NCBI GenBank assembly: GCA_019415925.1
Contig: DXYG01000005.1
Coordinates: forward strand, 1-62,224
Reading direction: 5' to 3'
Source of the DNA: Clostridiales bacterium
Lineage (GTDB): Bacteria > Bacillota > Clostridia > Oscillospirales > Acutalibacteraceae
Length of the DNA: 62,224 nucleotides
Shown here: positions 7,693-15,794 of the stretch, in pieces
Layout of the letters: each line of letters starts with the position of its first letter
How positions within the stretch are numbered: the first letter of the stretch is position 1
Notes under the pieces: model-generated
What the model was told of the DNA's origin: nothing
Databases searched by the model: none
What the model saw: the letters and a program-made list of their open reading frames with translations, nothing else
Translations under genes and position numbers: made by a program

Positions 7693-7881
7693 TTATTTCA
7701 AACCTGCTTCTTTTAGTATGCCCTGCTCAAGACCTTTTTTCATAGCCTTGCTGTGATAAGGGACAATTACGGTTTTATTTGTATCGGGATTGTACAGTTT
7801 TCGGTGAGAACCTGCCGAGCTGACTTCAATAAAACCGTTTTTCTTTAGCAGTTTTATCATTTCTCTCGGAGTCATTGGCAT
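7693..7881 (-). CDS. hicA: HicA-type mRNA interferase toxin
   Basis: A 62-residue protein of typical HicA size with a double-stranded-RNA-binding-like fold. MTPREMIKLLKKNGF is followed by the catalytic SAGSHRKLY motif with its conserved His, and by VPYHSKAMKKGLEQGILKEAGL. It cleaves mRNA when not bound by HicB. The toxin gene comes first, as is usual for hicAB. GAGGTGATTACAA precedes the start. Confidence 0.9.
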   Translation of the reverse strand: MPMTPREMIKLLKKNGFIEVSSAGSHRKLYNPDTNKTVIVPYHSKAMKKGLEQGILKEAGLK

Positions 7882-7909
7882 TTGTAATCACCTCGCTTGT
7901 AACACTAAT

Positions 7910-7938
7910 ATTATATTACGTATTAACACGTATGTCAA
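7910..7938 (-). promoter_or_regulatory. hicAB promoter with palindromic operator in the spacer
   Basis: Minus-strand TTGACA (7938-7933), 17-bp spacer and TATAAT (7915-7910), all consensus. The spacer is almost entirely an inverted repeat, TACGT-N6-ACGTA (7917-7932), which is a likely HicB ribbon-helix-helix operator. Confidence 0.7.
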
Positions 7939-7982
7939 TGATATTTTAAACACATAGGCTTTGGCTAATAAATAAATTGATT

Positions 7983-8011
7983 TTGACTTGCAACAATCGA
8001 CTTAATATGTT
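7983..8011 (+). promoter_or_regulatory. Probable murI promoter
   Basis: TTGACT (7983-7988), 17-bp spacer and TATGTT (8006-8011), about 42 bp before the murI start codon. The -10 hexamer is imperfect. Confidence 0.5.
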
Positions 8012-8052
8012 ATTATTTATTTTGTATATATCAACACAAAGAAGGTTATAGT

Positions 8053-8871
8053 ATGTCATCCCGAAACGCAATCGGAGTTTTTGACTCCGGACTCGGCGGA
8101 CTGAGCGCAGTAAAGGAGTTTCTGCACGTTCTTCCGAACGAAAAAATCATATATTTCGGCGATACGGGCAGAGTGCCCTACGGCAACCGAAGCCGTGACA
8201 CAATTAAAAAATATGCATTTCAGGATACGTCGTTCCTGCTTGAAAATAACGTAAAAATGGTTGTTGCCGCCTGCGGTACGGTAAGCTCAGTTGCAGGGGA
8301 CGAGCTTGAAAAAAAGCTCTCTGTTCCCTACACAGGCGTTGTAAACCCTACCGCCTTTACCGCCGCACACAAGACGAAAAACGGCAAAATCGGAATTATC
8401 GGCACAGCCGCAACAATCGGAAGTCACAGCTACAAATTAAGGCTTAAAAAGCTAAATCCGAAGTTCAAGGTTTATGAGCAGGCTTGTGCGCTGTTTGTGC
8501 CGCTTGTCGAAAGCGGAATAATCTGCCGTGACGACCAGATTGTGCGCCTTATTGTAAGACGTTATCTCTCAGAGCTTAAGGACGAGGGAATTGACACGCT
8601 GATTTTAGGCTGTACGCACTATCCGCTTTTGAGGGACGCAATTTTCGACTTTATGGGCGAGGGCGTTACACTTGTTGACTCGGGATATGAAACGGCTGTT
8701 TATGCCGCTAAAATTTTAAAGGAACAGAAGCTTCTCAATGACGACTGCACGCAAAAGAACCCGGAATTCTACGTAAGCGACACACCCGACGGCTTTGAAA
8801 GCGTTGCAGGACTTTTCCTCGGGCGTGATATGGAGCACAGGGTTACGCAGATTGACATTGAGCAATACTAA
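8053..8871 (+). CDS. murI: Glutamate racemase
   Basis: A 272-residue enzyme of the Asp/Glu racemase family that supplies D-glutamate for peptidoglycan. GVFDSGLGGLS (about 8-18), YFGDTGRVPYG (about 34-44), the first catalytic Cys74 in AACGTVSS and the second Cys187 in LGCTHYPLL are present. In most MurI enzymes the first Cys is followed by Asn (ACNTA/S); here it is Gly75. Two active-site cysteines with the rest of the fold intact argue that it is still a racemase. GAAGG precedes the start. The DUF1934 gene and argS follow after a 107-bp AT-rich gap. Confidence 0.9.
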   Translation: MSSRNAIGVFDSGLGGLSAVKEFLHVLPNEKIIYFGDTGRVPYGNRSRDTIKKYAFQDTSFLLENNVKMVVAACGTVSSVAGDELEKKLSVPYTGVVNPTAFTAAHKTKNGKIGIIGTAATIGSHSYKLRLKKLNPKFKVYEQACALFVPLVESGIICRDDQIVRLIVRRYLSELKDEGIDTLILGCTHYPLLRDAIFDFMGEGVTLVDSGYETAVYAAKILKEQKLLNDDCTQKNPEFYVSDTPDGFESVAGLFLGRDMEHRVTQIDIEQY

Positions 8872-8978
8872 GAAATTAACAATTAACAAATTACAATTAA
8901 CAATTAATTATCGGTAACGTTGTGAAAATTCATATGACAATTATTTTTTAATTGTAAATTATAATAAAGGTAAAAAAT

Positions 8979-9425
8979 ATGGCTGATAAGGAAAAATATC
9001 TGATTTCAATAATCGGAGAACAAACGCTTGACGGTGAAACCGACAAGGTTGAGGTGCTCACCTCGGGCAATTATATGATGAAGAAAAATCACTGCTACAT
9101 CGGCTACAAGGAGTATGACGAGGAAAACCCGAGCAAATATTCCGACAACCTCATCAAGGTTGAGGACAACATCGTCACTATCATAAGGAAGGGCGAAATG
9201 CAGTCACGGCTTATGCTTGAAAAGGGCAAGCGTCATCAATGCCTTTACCAGACGATTGCCGGTGATCTGATGATTGGCGTTTTTACAAAGACTATGAAAA
9301 ATACGCTTAACGAAAAGGGCGGAACGCTTGAGGTAAGCTACACGCTCGACTTCAACACCGACCTTGTAAGCGAAAACAGATTTATAATAACAGTAGAAGA
9401 AAAAAATAACAGGAATGAGGATTAA
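8979..9425 (+). CDS. DUF1934 (YwiB-like) protein
   Basis: A 148-residue beta-rich protein with a small calycin-like barrel pattern: start LISIIGEQTLDGETDKVEV, middle YIGYKEYDE and IRKGEMQSRLMLEKG, end LEVSYTLDFNTDLVSENRF. The family is of unknown biochemical function. In Bacillus the homologue ywiB lies directly upstream of argS; the same order here, with the argS start 1 nt after this stop codon, supports the assignment and suggests an operon. Confidence 0.8.
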   Translation: MADKEKYLISIIGEQTLDGETDKVEVLTSGNYMMKKNHCYIGYKEYDEENPSKYSDNLIKVEDNIVTIIRKGEMQSRLMLEKGKRHQCLYQTIAGDLMIGVFTKTMKNTLNEKGGTLEVSYTLDFNTDLVSENRFIITVEEKNNRNED

Positions 9426-9426
9426 A

Positions 9427-11163
9427 ATGGACACTTACGCAAAAGCGGTTAATATGCTGAAAAAGGCAATTACAAATGCAATTAACAAGGCAATTGAAAA
9501 CGGAGAGCTTCCGCAGGCAGAGCTTCCGCAGTTTATTATAGAAACTCCTGCCGACAGGACTCACGGCGATTTTGCAACAAACGCCGCAATGGCTGGTGCA
9601 AAAGCTTTCAGAATGCCGCCGTTCAAAATCGCTCAGGCTATAACGGCTAACCTCGACCTTGAGGGTACAATGTGCGAACGCTTTGAAACGGCAGGTCCGG
9701 GATTTATCAACTTCTTCCTCGGCGCTGAGTTTTACTCAAACGTAATCAGAGAAATTCAGAGCGCCCCCGAAAATTACGGCAGAAGTGAATTCGGCGGCGG
9801 CGAAAAGGTAATGGTTGAGTTCGTTTCGGCAAACCCGACCGGCCCTATGCATATGGGCAACGCAAGAGGCGGTGCGCTCGGCGACTGTCTTGCCGCTGTA
9901 CTCGACAAAGCAGGCTACAACGTATGGCGTGAGTTCTACGTTAACGACGCAGGAAATCAGATTGAAAAGTTCGGCTGTTCGCTCGAGGCTCGTTATCTTC
10001 AGATTTTCAAGGGCGATGAAATTGAATTTCCGGAGGACGGCTATCAGGGTGCAGACATTACCGAGCTTGCACAGGAATACGCTGACCTGGGCGGCGACAG
10101 CCTTGTAAATGCTTCAAGCGAGGAGCGCAAAAGCGCACTCGTCGGCTTTGCACTTCCCAAGAACATCAAGAAGATGCAGGAAGACATGGCGAAGTACAAA
10201 ATCTTCTATGACAAGTGGTTCTTCGAAAGCGAGCTTCACAAGAGCGGCGCAGTAAAGGCTGTTGTTGATTTGCTCACAGAAAAGGGACTGACATATGAAA
10301 AAGAGGGTGCAATCTGGTACAAGAACAAGCAGGTGCTTACCGAAAAACTTTTAAAAGAGGGCAAAAGTCAGAAGTACATTGACAACCTCGAATTAAAGGA
10401 CGATGTACTTATCCGTCAGAACGGCAATCCCACCTACTTTACGGCTGACATTGCGTATCACAAGAACAAATTTGACAGAGGCTTTACAACGCTTATTGAC
10501 GTTTGGGGGGCTGACCACCACGGTCACGTTATGAGAATGAAGGGCGCAATGGACGCAATCGGCTGTAACGGCGACAAGCTTGACGTTGTGCTTATGCAGC
10601 TTGTAAAGCTTGTAAGAAACGGCGAGCTTGTAAGAATGAGCAAGCGTACAGGCAAGGCTATTCAGCTCGGCGATTTGCTTGACGAAGTACCCGTTGACAG
10701 CGCAAGATTCCTGTTCAACACAAGAGAGGCTAACACTCAAATGGACTTTGACCTTGACCTTGCCGTAAGTCAGGACAACCAGAATCCCGTTTACTACGTT
10801 CAGTATGCTCACGCAAGAATTTGCAGTATTTTCAAATCGCTTGCAAAGGACGGAATCAATCCACGTGAGTGCAGTGCAGAGGAGCTTGCTCTGCTGACTG
10901 CTCCCGAGGAACGTGAGCTTATCAATCACCTTGCTTCCTACACAAGCGAGATTATCAGCGCCGCAAAGGACTATGACCCCACAAAGATTACACGCTACGT
11001 AACACAGCTTGCAACGCTGTTCCACAAGTTCTACAACGCCTGCCGTGTAAAGGGCGAGGAAGAAGGACTTATGCAGGCAAGGCTTGCGCTTTGCGACTGC
11101 GTAAGAGCGGTAATCAAAAACGTACTGACAATGTTCAACATAAGCTGTCCGGAAAGTATGTAG
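9427..11163 (+). CDS. argS: Arginine-tRNA ligase
   Basis: A 578-residue class I synthetase. The N-terminal Arg-tRNA additional domain (about 1-100) is followed by the HIGH-type motif in GPMHMGNARGG (about 139-149), the KMSKS-type loop in LVRMSKRTG (about 405-413), and a DALR-type C-terminal anticodon domain containing QYAHARICSI and ending MFNISCPESM. The start at 9427 has GAGG 6 nt upstream; the in-frame ATG at 9415 has no SD. It directly follows the DUF1934 gene. Confidence 0.95.
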   Translation: MDTYAKAVNMLKKAITNAINKAIENGELPQAELPQFIIETPADRTHGDFATNAAMAGAKAFRMPPFKIAQAITANLDLEGTMCERFETAGPGFINFFLGAEFYSNVIREIQSAPENYGRSEFGGGEKVMVEFVSANPTGPMHMGNARGGALGDCLAAVLDKAGYNVWREFYVNDAGNQIEKFGCSLEARYLQIFKGDEIEFPEDGYQGADITELAQEYADLGGDSLVNASSEERKSALVGFALPKNIKKMQEDMAKYKIFYDKWFFESELHKSGAVKAVVDLLTEKGLTYEKEGAIWYKNKQVLTEKLLKEGKSQKYIDNLELKDDVLIRQNGNPTYFTADIAYHKNKFDRGFTTLIDVWGADHHGHVMRMKGAMDAIGCNGDKLDVVLMQLVKLVRNGELVRMSKRTGKAIQLGDLLDEVPVDSARFLFNTREANTQMDFDLDLAVSQDNQNPVYYVQYAHARICSIFKSLAKDGINPRECSAEELALLTAPEERELINHLASYTSEIISAAKDYDPTKITRYVTQLATLFHKFYNACRVKGEEEGLMQARLALCDCVRAVIKNVLTMFNISCPESM

Positions 11164-11191
11164 TCGAGTACCTTGTAATATTAAAATCATA

Positions 11192-11220
11192 TTGACTTCA
11201 TAGTATAAAAAAGATATAAT
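11192..11220 (+). promoter_or_regulatory. Promoter of the Phd/RelE-type toxin-antitoxin operon
   Basis: TTGACT (11192-11197), 17-bp spacer and TATAAT (11215-11220), 41 bp before the antitoxin ATG, which has an AAGGAGG SD. Confidence 0.72.
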
Positions 11221-11260
11221 AATTATAGAATATTACTATGAAAAATAAGGAGGTTTCGTT

Positions 11261-11527
11261 ATGAATATTCGTCCGTCAGCGGCAATTCGACAGAATTACA
11301 ATGAAATTGCCGAGATGTGCAAAAAAACCAAAGAACCTATTTTTTTGACCAAAAACGGCGAGGGGGACTTGGTCGTTATGGATATTGAAACCTACAACAG
11401 ACGTGAAAAGATGCTAAAACTCAGAGAAGAATTACTCTCTGTTGAGGAAGACCGAATTTCAGGAAGAACAGATTGTACACTTGACGAACTCGATAAATAT
11501 CTTGATGATATTATTGACGAGGTTTAG
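11261..11527 (+). CDS. Phd/YefM-family antitoxin
   Basis: An 88-residue protein starting with the Phd/YefM fold: NIRPSAAIRQNYNEIAEMCK, then EPIFLTKNGEGDLVVMDIETY. The C-terminal half is charged and helical and is expected to wrap the toxin. It should bind its own promoter through the N-terminal domain. The toxin gene starts 3 bp after the stop codon. Strong SD AAGGAGG before the ATG. Confidence 0.88.
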   Translation: MNIRPSAAIRQNYNEIAEMCKKTKEPIFLTKNGEGDLVVMDIETYNRREKMLKLREELLSVEEDRISGRTDCTLDELDKYLDDIIDEV

Positions 11528-11530
11528 TGT

Positions 11531-11848
11531 ATGAATAAGGACATAGAATATAAAGTTGTTGTATCTGACAAAGCAAAAAGAATGTTGGGAATGCATATTC
11601 ATTTCATTGCACAGGTCAACAGCAATTCAGCAAAAATACAAAAGAAAAGAATTATGATTGCTTTACGTTCCCTTGCTCGTTTTCCGCAACGTTTTCCATT
11701 CTTTGACGAAATTTACGTACCGAAAAACAAGTATCACAAAATGTATGTTGAAAAGCGATATATTGTTCTGTTTCAGATACAAGATAACACTGTCTATGTT
11801 GATTATATTTTGGACTGTCGCAAGGACTACAGTTGGCTTATTCAATAA
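11531..11848 (+). CDS. RelE/ParE-superfamily toxin
   Basis: A 105-residue basic protein with the RelE/ParE plan: VVVSDKAKRMLGMHIHFIAQ at the N-terminus, LARFPQRFPFFDE in the middle, and strands YHKMYVEKRYIVLFQIQDNTVYVDYILDCR at the end. ParE-like toxins poison gyrase and RelE-like toxins cut mRNA at the ribosome; the sequence alone does not decide which. It is paired with the antitoxin upstream and followed by an intrinsic terminator. Confidence 0.85.
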   Translation: MNKDIEYKVVVSDKAKRMLGMHIHFIAQVNSNSAKIQKKRIMIALRSLARFPQRFPFFDEIYVPKNKYHKMYVEKRYIVLFQIQDNTVYVDYILDCRKDYSWLIQ

Positions 11849-11890
11849 CAAAATTAAACAATGTATAATTAAACTTAAAATGCAAAAAAT

Positions 11891-11918
11891 AAAACCACCT
11901 CATCACAAAGGTGGTTTT
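11891..11918 (+). terminator. Terminator of the toxin-antitoxin operon
   Basis: 10-bp stem AAAACCACCT / AGGTGGTTTT with an 8-nt loop, followed by ATTTAT. The 3' arm AGGTGG also lies at SD distance from the ATG at 11923. Confidence 0.7.
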
Positions 11919-11922
11919 ATTT

Positions 11923-12159
11923 ATGAGTAAAAAGTCAGATAAAAAACACGAACAATATCCCATTGAACTTCCGTCACGCAACAGTGAAACAAAGCGTTCG
12001 CCGATTGTTGACGTTGTAAACAACGAAACCTATCCTCTTGAGTTTTCAAATTCACGTCACCAAAGCGGAGTTCACATTGACTCGTTCAACAGCGTTGCCG
12101 AGGTTGTGGCTACCGAAATAGAATCTGATACGGCAGGGCAAACCATTCACGGACAGTAA
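11923..12159 (+). CDS. Small hydrophilic protein, unknown, 78 aa
   Basis: A 78-residue polar protein without membrane or signal segments (start MSKKSDKKHEQYPIELPSRN). Nothing is recognised. AGGTGG, 7 nt before the ATG, is the 3' arm of the preceding terminator hairpin. Codon choices look like those of the neighbouring genes. Its last 50 bp overlap, tail to tail, the end of the DUF218 gene on the other strand. It could be real or a chance frame; conservation in relatives would decide. Confidence 0.45.
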   Translation: MSKKSDKKHEQYPIELPSRNSETKRSPIVDVVNNETYPLEFSNSRHQSGVHIDSFNSVAEVVATEIESDTAGQTIHGQ

Positions 12160-12889
12160 AAACGGGAAGATAGAGAATTGAAGTGTCGGAGTTCACCGCT
12201 CCGACATTTTCTTCTATTCCGAGCTGATTCATAATTATACGCACCCTGAGCTGATGATAAAAGTCGGTTGCAATTGCAAGGTCGGAGTTAAGATTGTTGT
12301 CCTCTATCACCTGCACCGAATTTTCGATATTTTCAGTGGTGTTGGTGGACTTGTCCTCCATATAAAGCCTGTTTTCGTCTATGCCACGCTTTGTTAAAGT
12401 ATCGTACATACACTGGGCCTCGCTTGTCGGCTCATCGCTTCCCTGTCCGCCCGAAAGCACTGCGTTTGCATTCTCGTGCTCTTCAAGATACCTCTGTGCT
12501 CCGCTTATTCTGCCGCTTAATACAGCCGACGGTCCCCAAGGCTTTACCTGTGCGCCGAGTACTACAACCGTTGCGTTCTCACTCGGCGTCTGCAACGCCG
12601 CCCACGTCATAAGCGACGTCACAACCGTGCCGTAAACTGCAAATATGATAAAACAGACGTTTACAAAACGGTAGAGAAATTTTGTGAATTTATGACGGCA
12701 GAAAAATTTTCTTATCGCCCTGTGAATCGGTGCAACGCTCACGCAGAAAATCCACACGCAGAGCGCCGTTCCCGTAATATTTCCGATATTTATTATTCCC
12801 TGTCCCATAGGTGCAACTAAAAAACCTGCAAGAATTACTGCAAGTATTGCAAGGATACTGCGTATAATGGTAAAGATAATTTTTTTCAT
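12110..12889 (-). CDS. DUF218 (SanA/ElyC/YdcF-like) membrane protein
   Basis: A 259-residue protein. Three to four hydrophobic segments fill about residues 5-100 and are followed by an extracytoplasmic DUF218 domain starting VVVLGAQVKPWGPSAVLSGRI. VLSGGQGSDEPTSEAQCMYDTL and the later DFYHQLRVRII continue the family pattern. Relatives act at the cell envelope (ElyC, SanA) but the enzymatic role is unknown. AAGGAG precedes the ATG at 12889. Confidence 0.85.
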   Translation of the reverse strand: MKKIIFTIIRSILAILAVILAGFLVAPMGQGIINIGNITGTALCVWIFCVSVAPIHRAIRKFFCRHKFTKFLYRFVNVCFIIFAVYGTVVTSLMTWAALQTPSENATVVVLGAQVKPWGPSAVLSGRISGAQRYLEEHENANAVLSGGQGSDEPTSEAQCMYDTLTKRGIDENRLYMEDKSTNTTENIENSVQVIEDNNLNSDLAIATDFYHQLRVRIIMNQLGIEENVGAVNSDTSILYLPVFTVREWFALPYQILFR

Positions 12890-12925
12890 AGCGTACTCCT
12901 TAATTATTGAAAGTAATAAGTATTT

Positions 12926-13141
12926 TGTAGTGGCGAACTATGTTCGCCATAATGTATAAATTGTGAAACAATTTATACATAGGGACGGCTTCCTACACGT
13001 CCCTTCACAAAAATTGCAACGCAATTTTTGTGTGGACACGGCACGCCGTGTCCCTACGTCAATATGCATCAATAATTCGGGCAACCGTTTTTACCCAAAT
13101 ATCCGACTTATCAACTCAAATTGCCTGTCGAGGCACTCGAC
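12926..13141. repeat. Hairpin-rich dispersed repeat, no terminal repeats
   Basis: It contains the modules found in the TIR-bounded elements: TGGCGAACTATGTTCGCCA, ATGTATAAATTGTGAAACAATTTATACAT, ACACGGCACGCCGTGT, TCGGGCAACCG and GTCGAGGCACTCGAC. The AACCATAATTT-type ends are missing, so this copy may be truncated. It fills most of the 400-bp gap between the DUF218 gene and feoA. Confidence 0.65.
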
Positions 13142-13223
13142 CGACCATTACTTCCACACTCCTAACTGACAATATCATTCTACCATACATAAGCTGTGAT
13201 TTCCACACTTTTGTCGGATATTG

Positions 13224-13272
13224 TTGCATTTTATTTCCAATGGTGGTATCATATAGTTAGATTAAACTAACT
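13224..13272 (+). promoter_or_regulatory. feo promoter with DtxR/MntR-like operator
   Basis: TTGCAT (13224-13229), 17-bp spacer and TATCAT (13247-13252), directly followed by the inverted repeat AGTTAG-N6-CTAACT (13255-13272). The TTAG-N6-CTAA core resembles operators of iron-responsive DtxR-family repressors. The position at the predicted transcription start fits repression by iron. Confidence 0.6.
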
Positions 13273-13290
13273 TTATAAAGAGGTAATTTT

Positions 13291-13515
13291 ATGAAAACTC
13301 TTGACGATTTAAAGCTCGGTCAGACAGGCGTTGTTTCACGCCTCGGCTCATCGGGCGCACTTCGCAGGCGTATAATCGATATGGGAATCACACCGGGAGC
13401 AACGGTGAAAAAGCTGAAAACCGCACCGTTCGGCGACCCGATTGTCATAATTGTGAGAGGGTATGAGCTCAGCCTGCGTGTGAGCGAAGCAAAAGAAATT
13501 TTCCTTGAGGATTGA
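13291..13515 (+). CDS. feoA: Ferrous iron transport protein A
   Basis: A 74-residue SH3-like FeoA protein: TLDDLKLGQTGVVSRL, GALRRRIIDMGITPGATV and the final VRGYELSLRVSEAKEIFLE. It is a small cytoplasmic partner of FeoB in Fe(II) uptake. AAAGAGGT precedes the ATG. Its stop overlaps the feoB start. Confidence 0.93.
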   Translation: MKTLDDLKLGQTGVVSRLGSSGALRRRIIDMGITPGATVKKLKTAPFGDPIVIIVRGYELSLRVSEAKEIFLED

Positions 13516-15557
13516 TGTATATGGAAAGTAATCAGGACAAAAACAAAACGATAAACGTCGTGCTTGCCGGCAACCCGAACTGCGGCAAAACAACGCTTTT
13601 TAACCAGCTTACGGGAAGCAAGCAGTACGTCGGCAACTGGCCGGGCGTTACTGTTGAAAAGAAGTCGGGCAAGGTGAAAAACTCGCTCGGACGAGATATT
13701 GAGGTTGTGGATTTGCCGGGAATTTACTCGCTTTCACCCTACACGCCAGAGGAGATTGTAACACGAAACTGCCTTTTAAACGACGACCCCGACGTCATAA
13801 TCGACATAATCGACGCAACGAATCTTGAGCGTAACCTCTACCTCACCACTCAGCTTGCAGAGCTTGCAAGACCGATTGTAATTGCGCTGAATATGTGCGA
13901 TTTGCTCGAAAAAAACGGCGACAAAATCGACATACCGTACCTTGAAAAACAGCTCGGCATACCGATTGTTCCGATTTCGGCAAGCAAAAATACGGGTATC
14001 GACAAACTGATTGAAAAGGTTGCAGAGCTTTACGACAACGGAAAATACGTGCCCGTAAAGAACATTTACTCCTACGAGGTTGACAGAATCCTGCGTGAAA
14101 TTGAAGATGCGCTTGAGGGCATAAAACAGCACAGCTACCACAGAAAACGCTGGACGGCTGTAAAACTTTTTGAGGGCGACAAGGTAACGTGGAATCACTA
14201 CAACTTTACCGACAAACAAAAGGAGCACATAAACCTGCACGTTGACGAAATTCACACCTCAAAAAACGTTGACCGAGAGATGATTATTGCCGACGAACGG
14301 TATAAATACATATGCGCAATTACGCAAAAGGCGGTCACACGCAAACGCCCTGCCGACTATTTAAGCGTATCGGACAAAATCGACAAGGTTGTAACAAACA
14401 GATTTTTTGCACTGCCGTTCTTTTTAATTGTTATGCTTATGGTGTTTGCGGTCACCTTCGGCACACCCGGAACGCTTTTGCGTGACGGTGCAACCTACCT
14501 TATAACCGATGTGCTCGGCGGAGGACTTGAGTCGCTCCTCGTTTCGGTAAACGCATCAGAGTGGGCGCAAAGCCTTGTTATTGACGGAATAATTGCAGGC
14601 GTCGGCTCGGTAATCTCGTTTTTGCCGCAGATTATGCTGCTGTTCACCCTGCTGTCACTGCTCGAGGACAGCGGCTATATGTCACGAGCGGCGTTTATTA
14701 TGGATAAACTGTTAAGATACATAGGTCTTTCGGGCAGAGCATTTGTACCAATGCTTATGGGCTTTGGCTGTACTGTTCCTGCCGTATTGGCGACAAGAAC
14801 GCTTGAAAATCAGAAGGACAAACGGCTTACAATTCTTATCACACCGTTTATGTCCTGCTCGGCTAAAATGCCCGTTTATCTGCTGTTTATTTCGTACTTC
14901 TTCCCCGACTGCGGTCCGCTTGTTATTTTCGGAATTTACATTCTCGGAATGGTCGTTGCGGTGCTTACGGCTCTGCTGTTTAAAAGCACGATTTTAAAGG
15001 GCAAAAACGCACCGTTTGTTATGGAGCTTCCTCCCTACCGTATGCCCTCGCCAAAGAGCCTCTGGCTGCACGTATGGGACAGACTCAAGGACTTCCTTGT
15101 AAGAGCAGGAACTGTGCTTTTAGGAGCGTCAATTCTTATCTGGTTTTTGCAGAGCTTTAATTTCTCTATGCAAATGGTTTCTCCCGACGAAAGTATGCTC
15201 GCATCAATCGGCAAGTTTATTGCTCCCGTATTTTCAATCTGCGGCTTTGGCGACTGGAAAGCATCGGTATCGCTCGTTACGGGCATTGCCGCAAAGGAAA
15301 GCGTTGCCTCAACTCTTGCGGTGCTCTACCCCGGAGCAAGCCTTGCAAGCGCATTTACTCCGCTTTCGGCTTTCTCGTTCCTCGTTTTCGTTCTGCTATA
15401 CACGCCCTGCATTGCGGCGCTTTCGGCAATCCGCAAGGAAATGGGAAGTGCAAAATGGACGGCTGTAACGGTTGTTTATCAGATTTTTGTTGCGTGGCTT
15501 GCGTCTGCGCTCGTTTATCAGTTCGGCACACTTATTATGAACATAGGAATGATGTAA
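13515..15557 (+). CDS. feoB: Ferrous iron transport protein B
   Basis: About 680 residues. The N-terminal G domain has the G1 loop GNPNCGKTTLFNQLTG, G3 DLPGIYSL, G4 NMCD and the FeoB signature VGNWPGVTVEKKSG. A helical linker follows, then the Gate/core membrane domains with GFGCTVPAVLATRTLEN and an NG-type C-terminal half. It imports Fe(II). The ATGs at 13515 and 13521 are both possible; GAGG at 13507 fits either. It overlaps feoA and is followed by a small Cys-rich gene whose ATG starts right after the TAA. Confidence 0.95.
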   Translation: MYMESNQDKNKTINVVLAGNPNCGKTTLFNQLTGSKQYVGNWPGVTVEKKSGKVKNSLGRDIEVVDLPGIYSLSPYTPEEIVTRNCLLNDDPDVIIDIIDATNLERNLYLTTQLAELARPIVIALNMCDLLEKNGDKIDIPYLEKQLGIPIVPISASKNTGIDKLIEKVAELYDNGKYVPVKNIYSYEVDRILREIEDALEGIKQHSYHRKRWTAVKLFEGDKVTWNHYNFTDKQKEHINLHVDEIHTSKNVDREMIIADERYKYICAITQKAVTRKRPADYLSVSDKIDKVVTNRFFALPFFLIVMLMVFAVTFGTPGTLLRDGATYLITDVLGGGLESLLVSVNASEWAQSLVIDGIIAGVGSVISFLPQIMLLFTLLSLLEDSGYMSRAAFIMDKLLRYIGLSGRAFVPMLMGFGCTVPAVLATRTLENQKDKRLTILITPFMSCSAKMPVYLLFISYFFPDCGPLVIFGIYILGMVVAVLTALLFKSTILKGKNAPFVMELPPYRMPSPKSLWLHVWDRLKDFLVRAGTVLLGASILIWFLQSFNFSMQMVSPDESMLASIGKFIAPVFSICGFGDWKASVSLVTGIAAKESVASTLAVLYPGASLASAFTPLSAFSFLVFVLLYTPCIAALSAIRKEMGSAKWTAVTVVYQIFVAWLASALVYQFGTLIMNIGMM

Positions 15558-15728
15558 ATGATTTTCGGAATTCCGATTTCCGACATTGTAATCGGCATTA
15601 TTGCAGTGCTCCTTGTGGGGCTTTGCATATACTCAATTTTCAGAAAAAAGAAAAAATGCTGTACAAAATGCAACGGTTGTCCGTATTCGGGAAAATGCGG
15701 TGACAACTGCGATTGCGGCGAAAAGTAA
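15558..15728 (+). CDS. FeoB-associated Cys-rich membrane protein
   Basis: A 56-residue protein: an N-terminal hydrophobic helix (about 8-27, DIVIGIIAVLLVGLCIYSIF), a basic stretch RKKKK, then a Cys-rich tail (CCTKCNGCPYSGKC and CDCGEK) with eight cysteines. Such proteins commonly follow feoB in Clostridia and may handle metal at the membrane. Its ATG directly abuts the feoB stop codon and a terminator follows within 3 bp. Confidence 0.85.
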   Translation: MIFGIPISDIVIGIIAVLLVGLCIYSIFRKKKKCCTKCNGCPYSGKCGDNCDCGEK

Positions 15729-15730
15729 AA

Positions 15731-15769
15731 AAGACGGCAGGAACTGCAAATTGCAATTCCTGCCGTCTT
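15731..15769. terminator. Bidirectional terminator between feo and the hydrogenase-like gene
   Basis: 13-bp stem AAGACGGCAGGAA / TTCCTGCCGTCTT. T-rich sequence follows on the plus strand (ATTGTTG) and on the minus strand (TTTTTACTTTTC). It serves the convergent feo operon and the gene at 15795-17339. Confidence 0.75.
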
Positions 15770-15794
15770 ATTGTTGATGAATTCAATCTATAAA

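Noticed and set aside
8880..8915. AACAATTAACAAATTACAATTAACAATTAA stretch before the DUF1934 gene, and a similar one at 46480-46510
   Set aside because: Simple AT-rich repeats common between bacterial genes; no dyad or spacing that suggests an operator.
12963..13260. Plus-strand frames within the intergenic repeat before feoA
   Set aside because: They are built from palindromic repeat modules and lack an SD; the same modules recur in non-coding copies.
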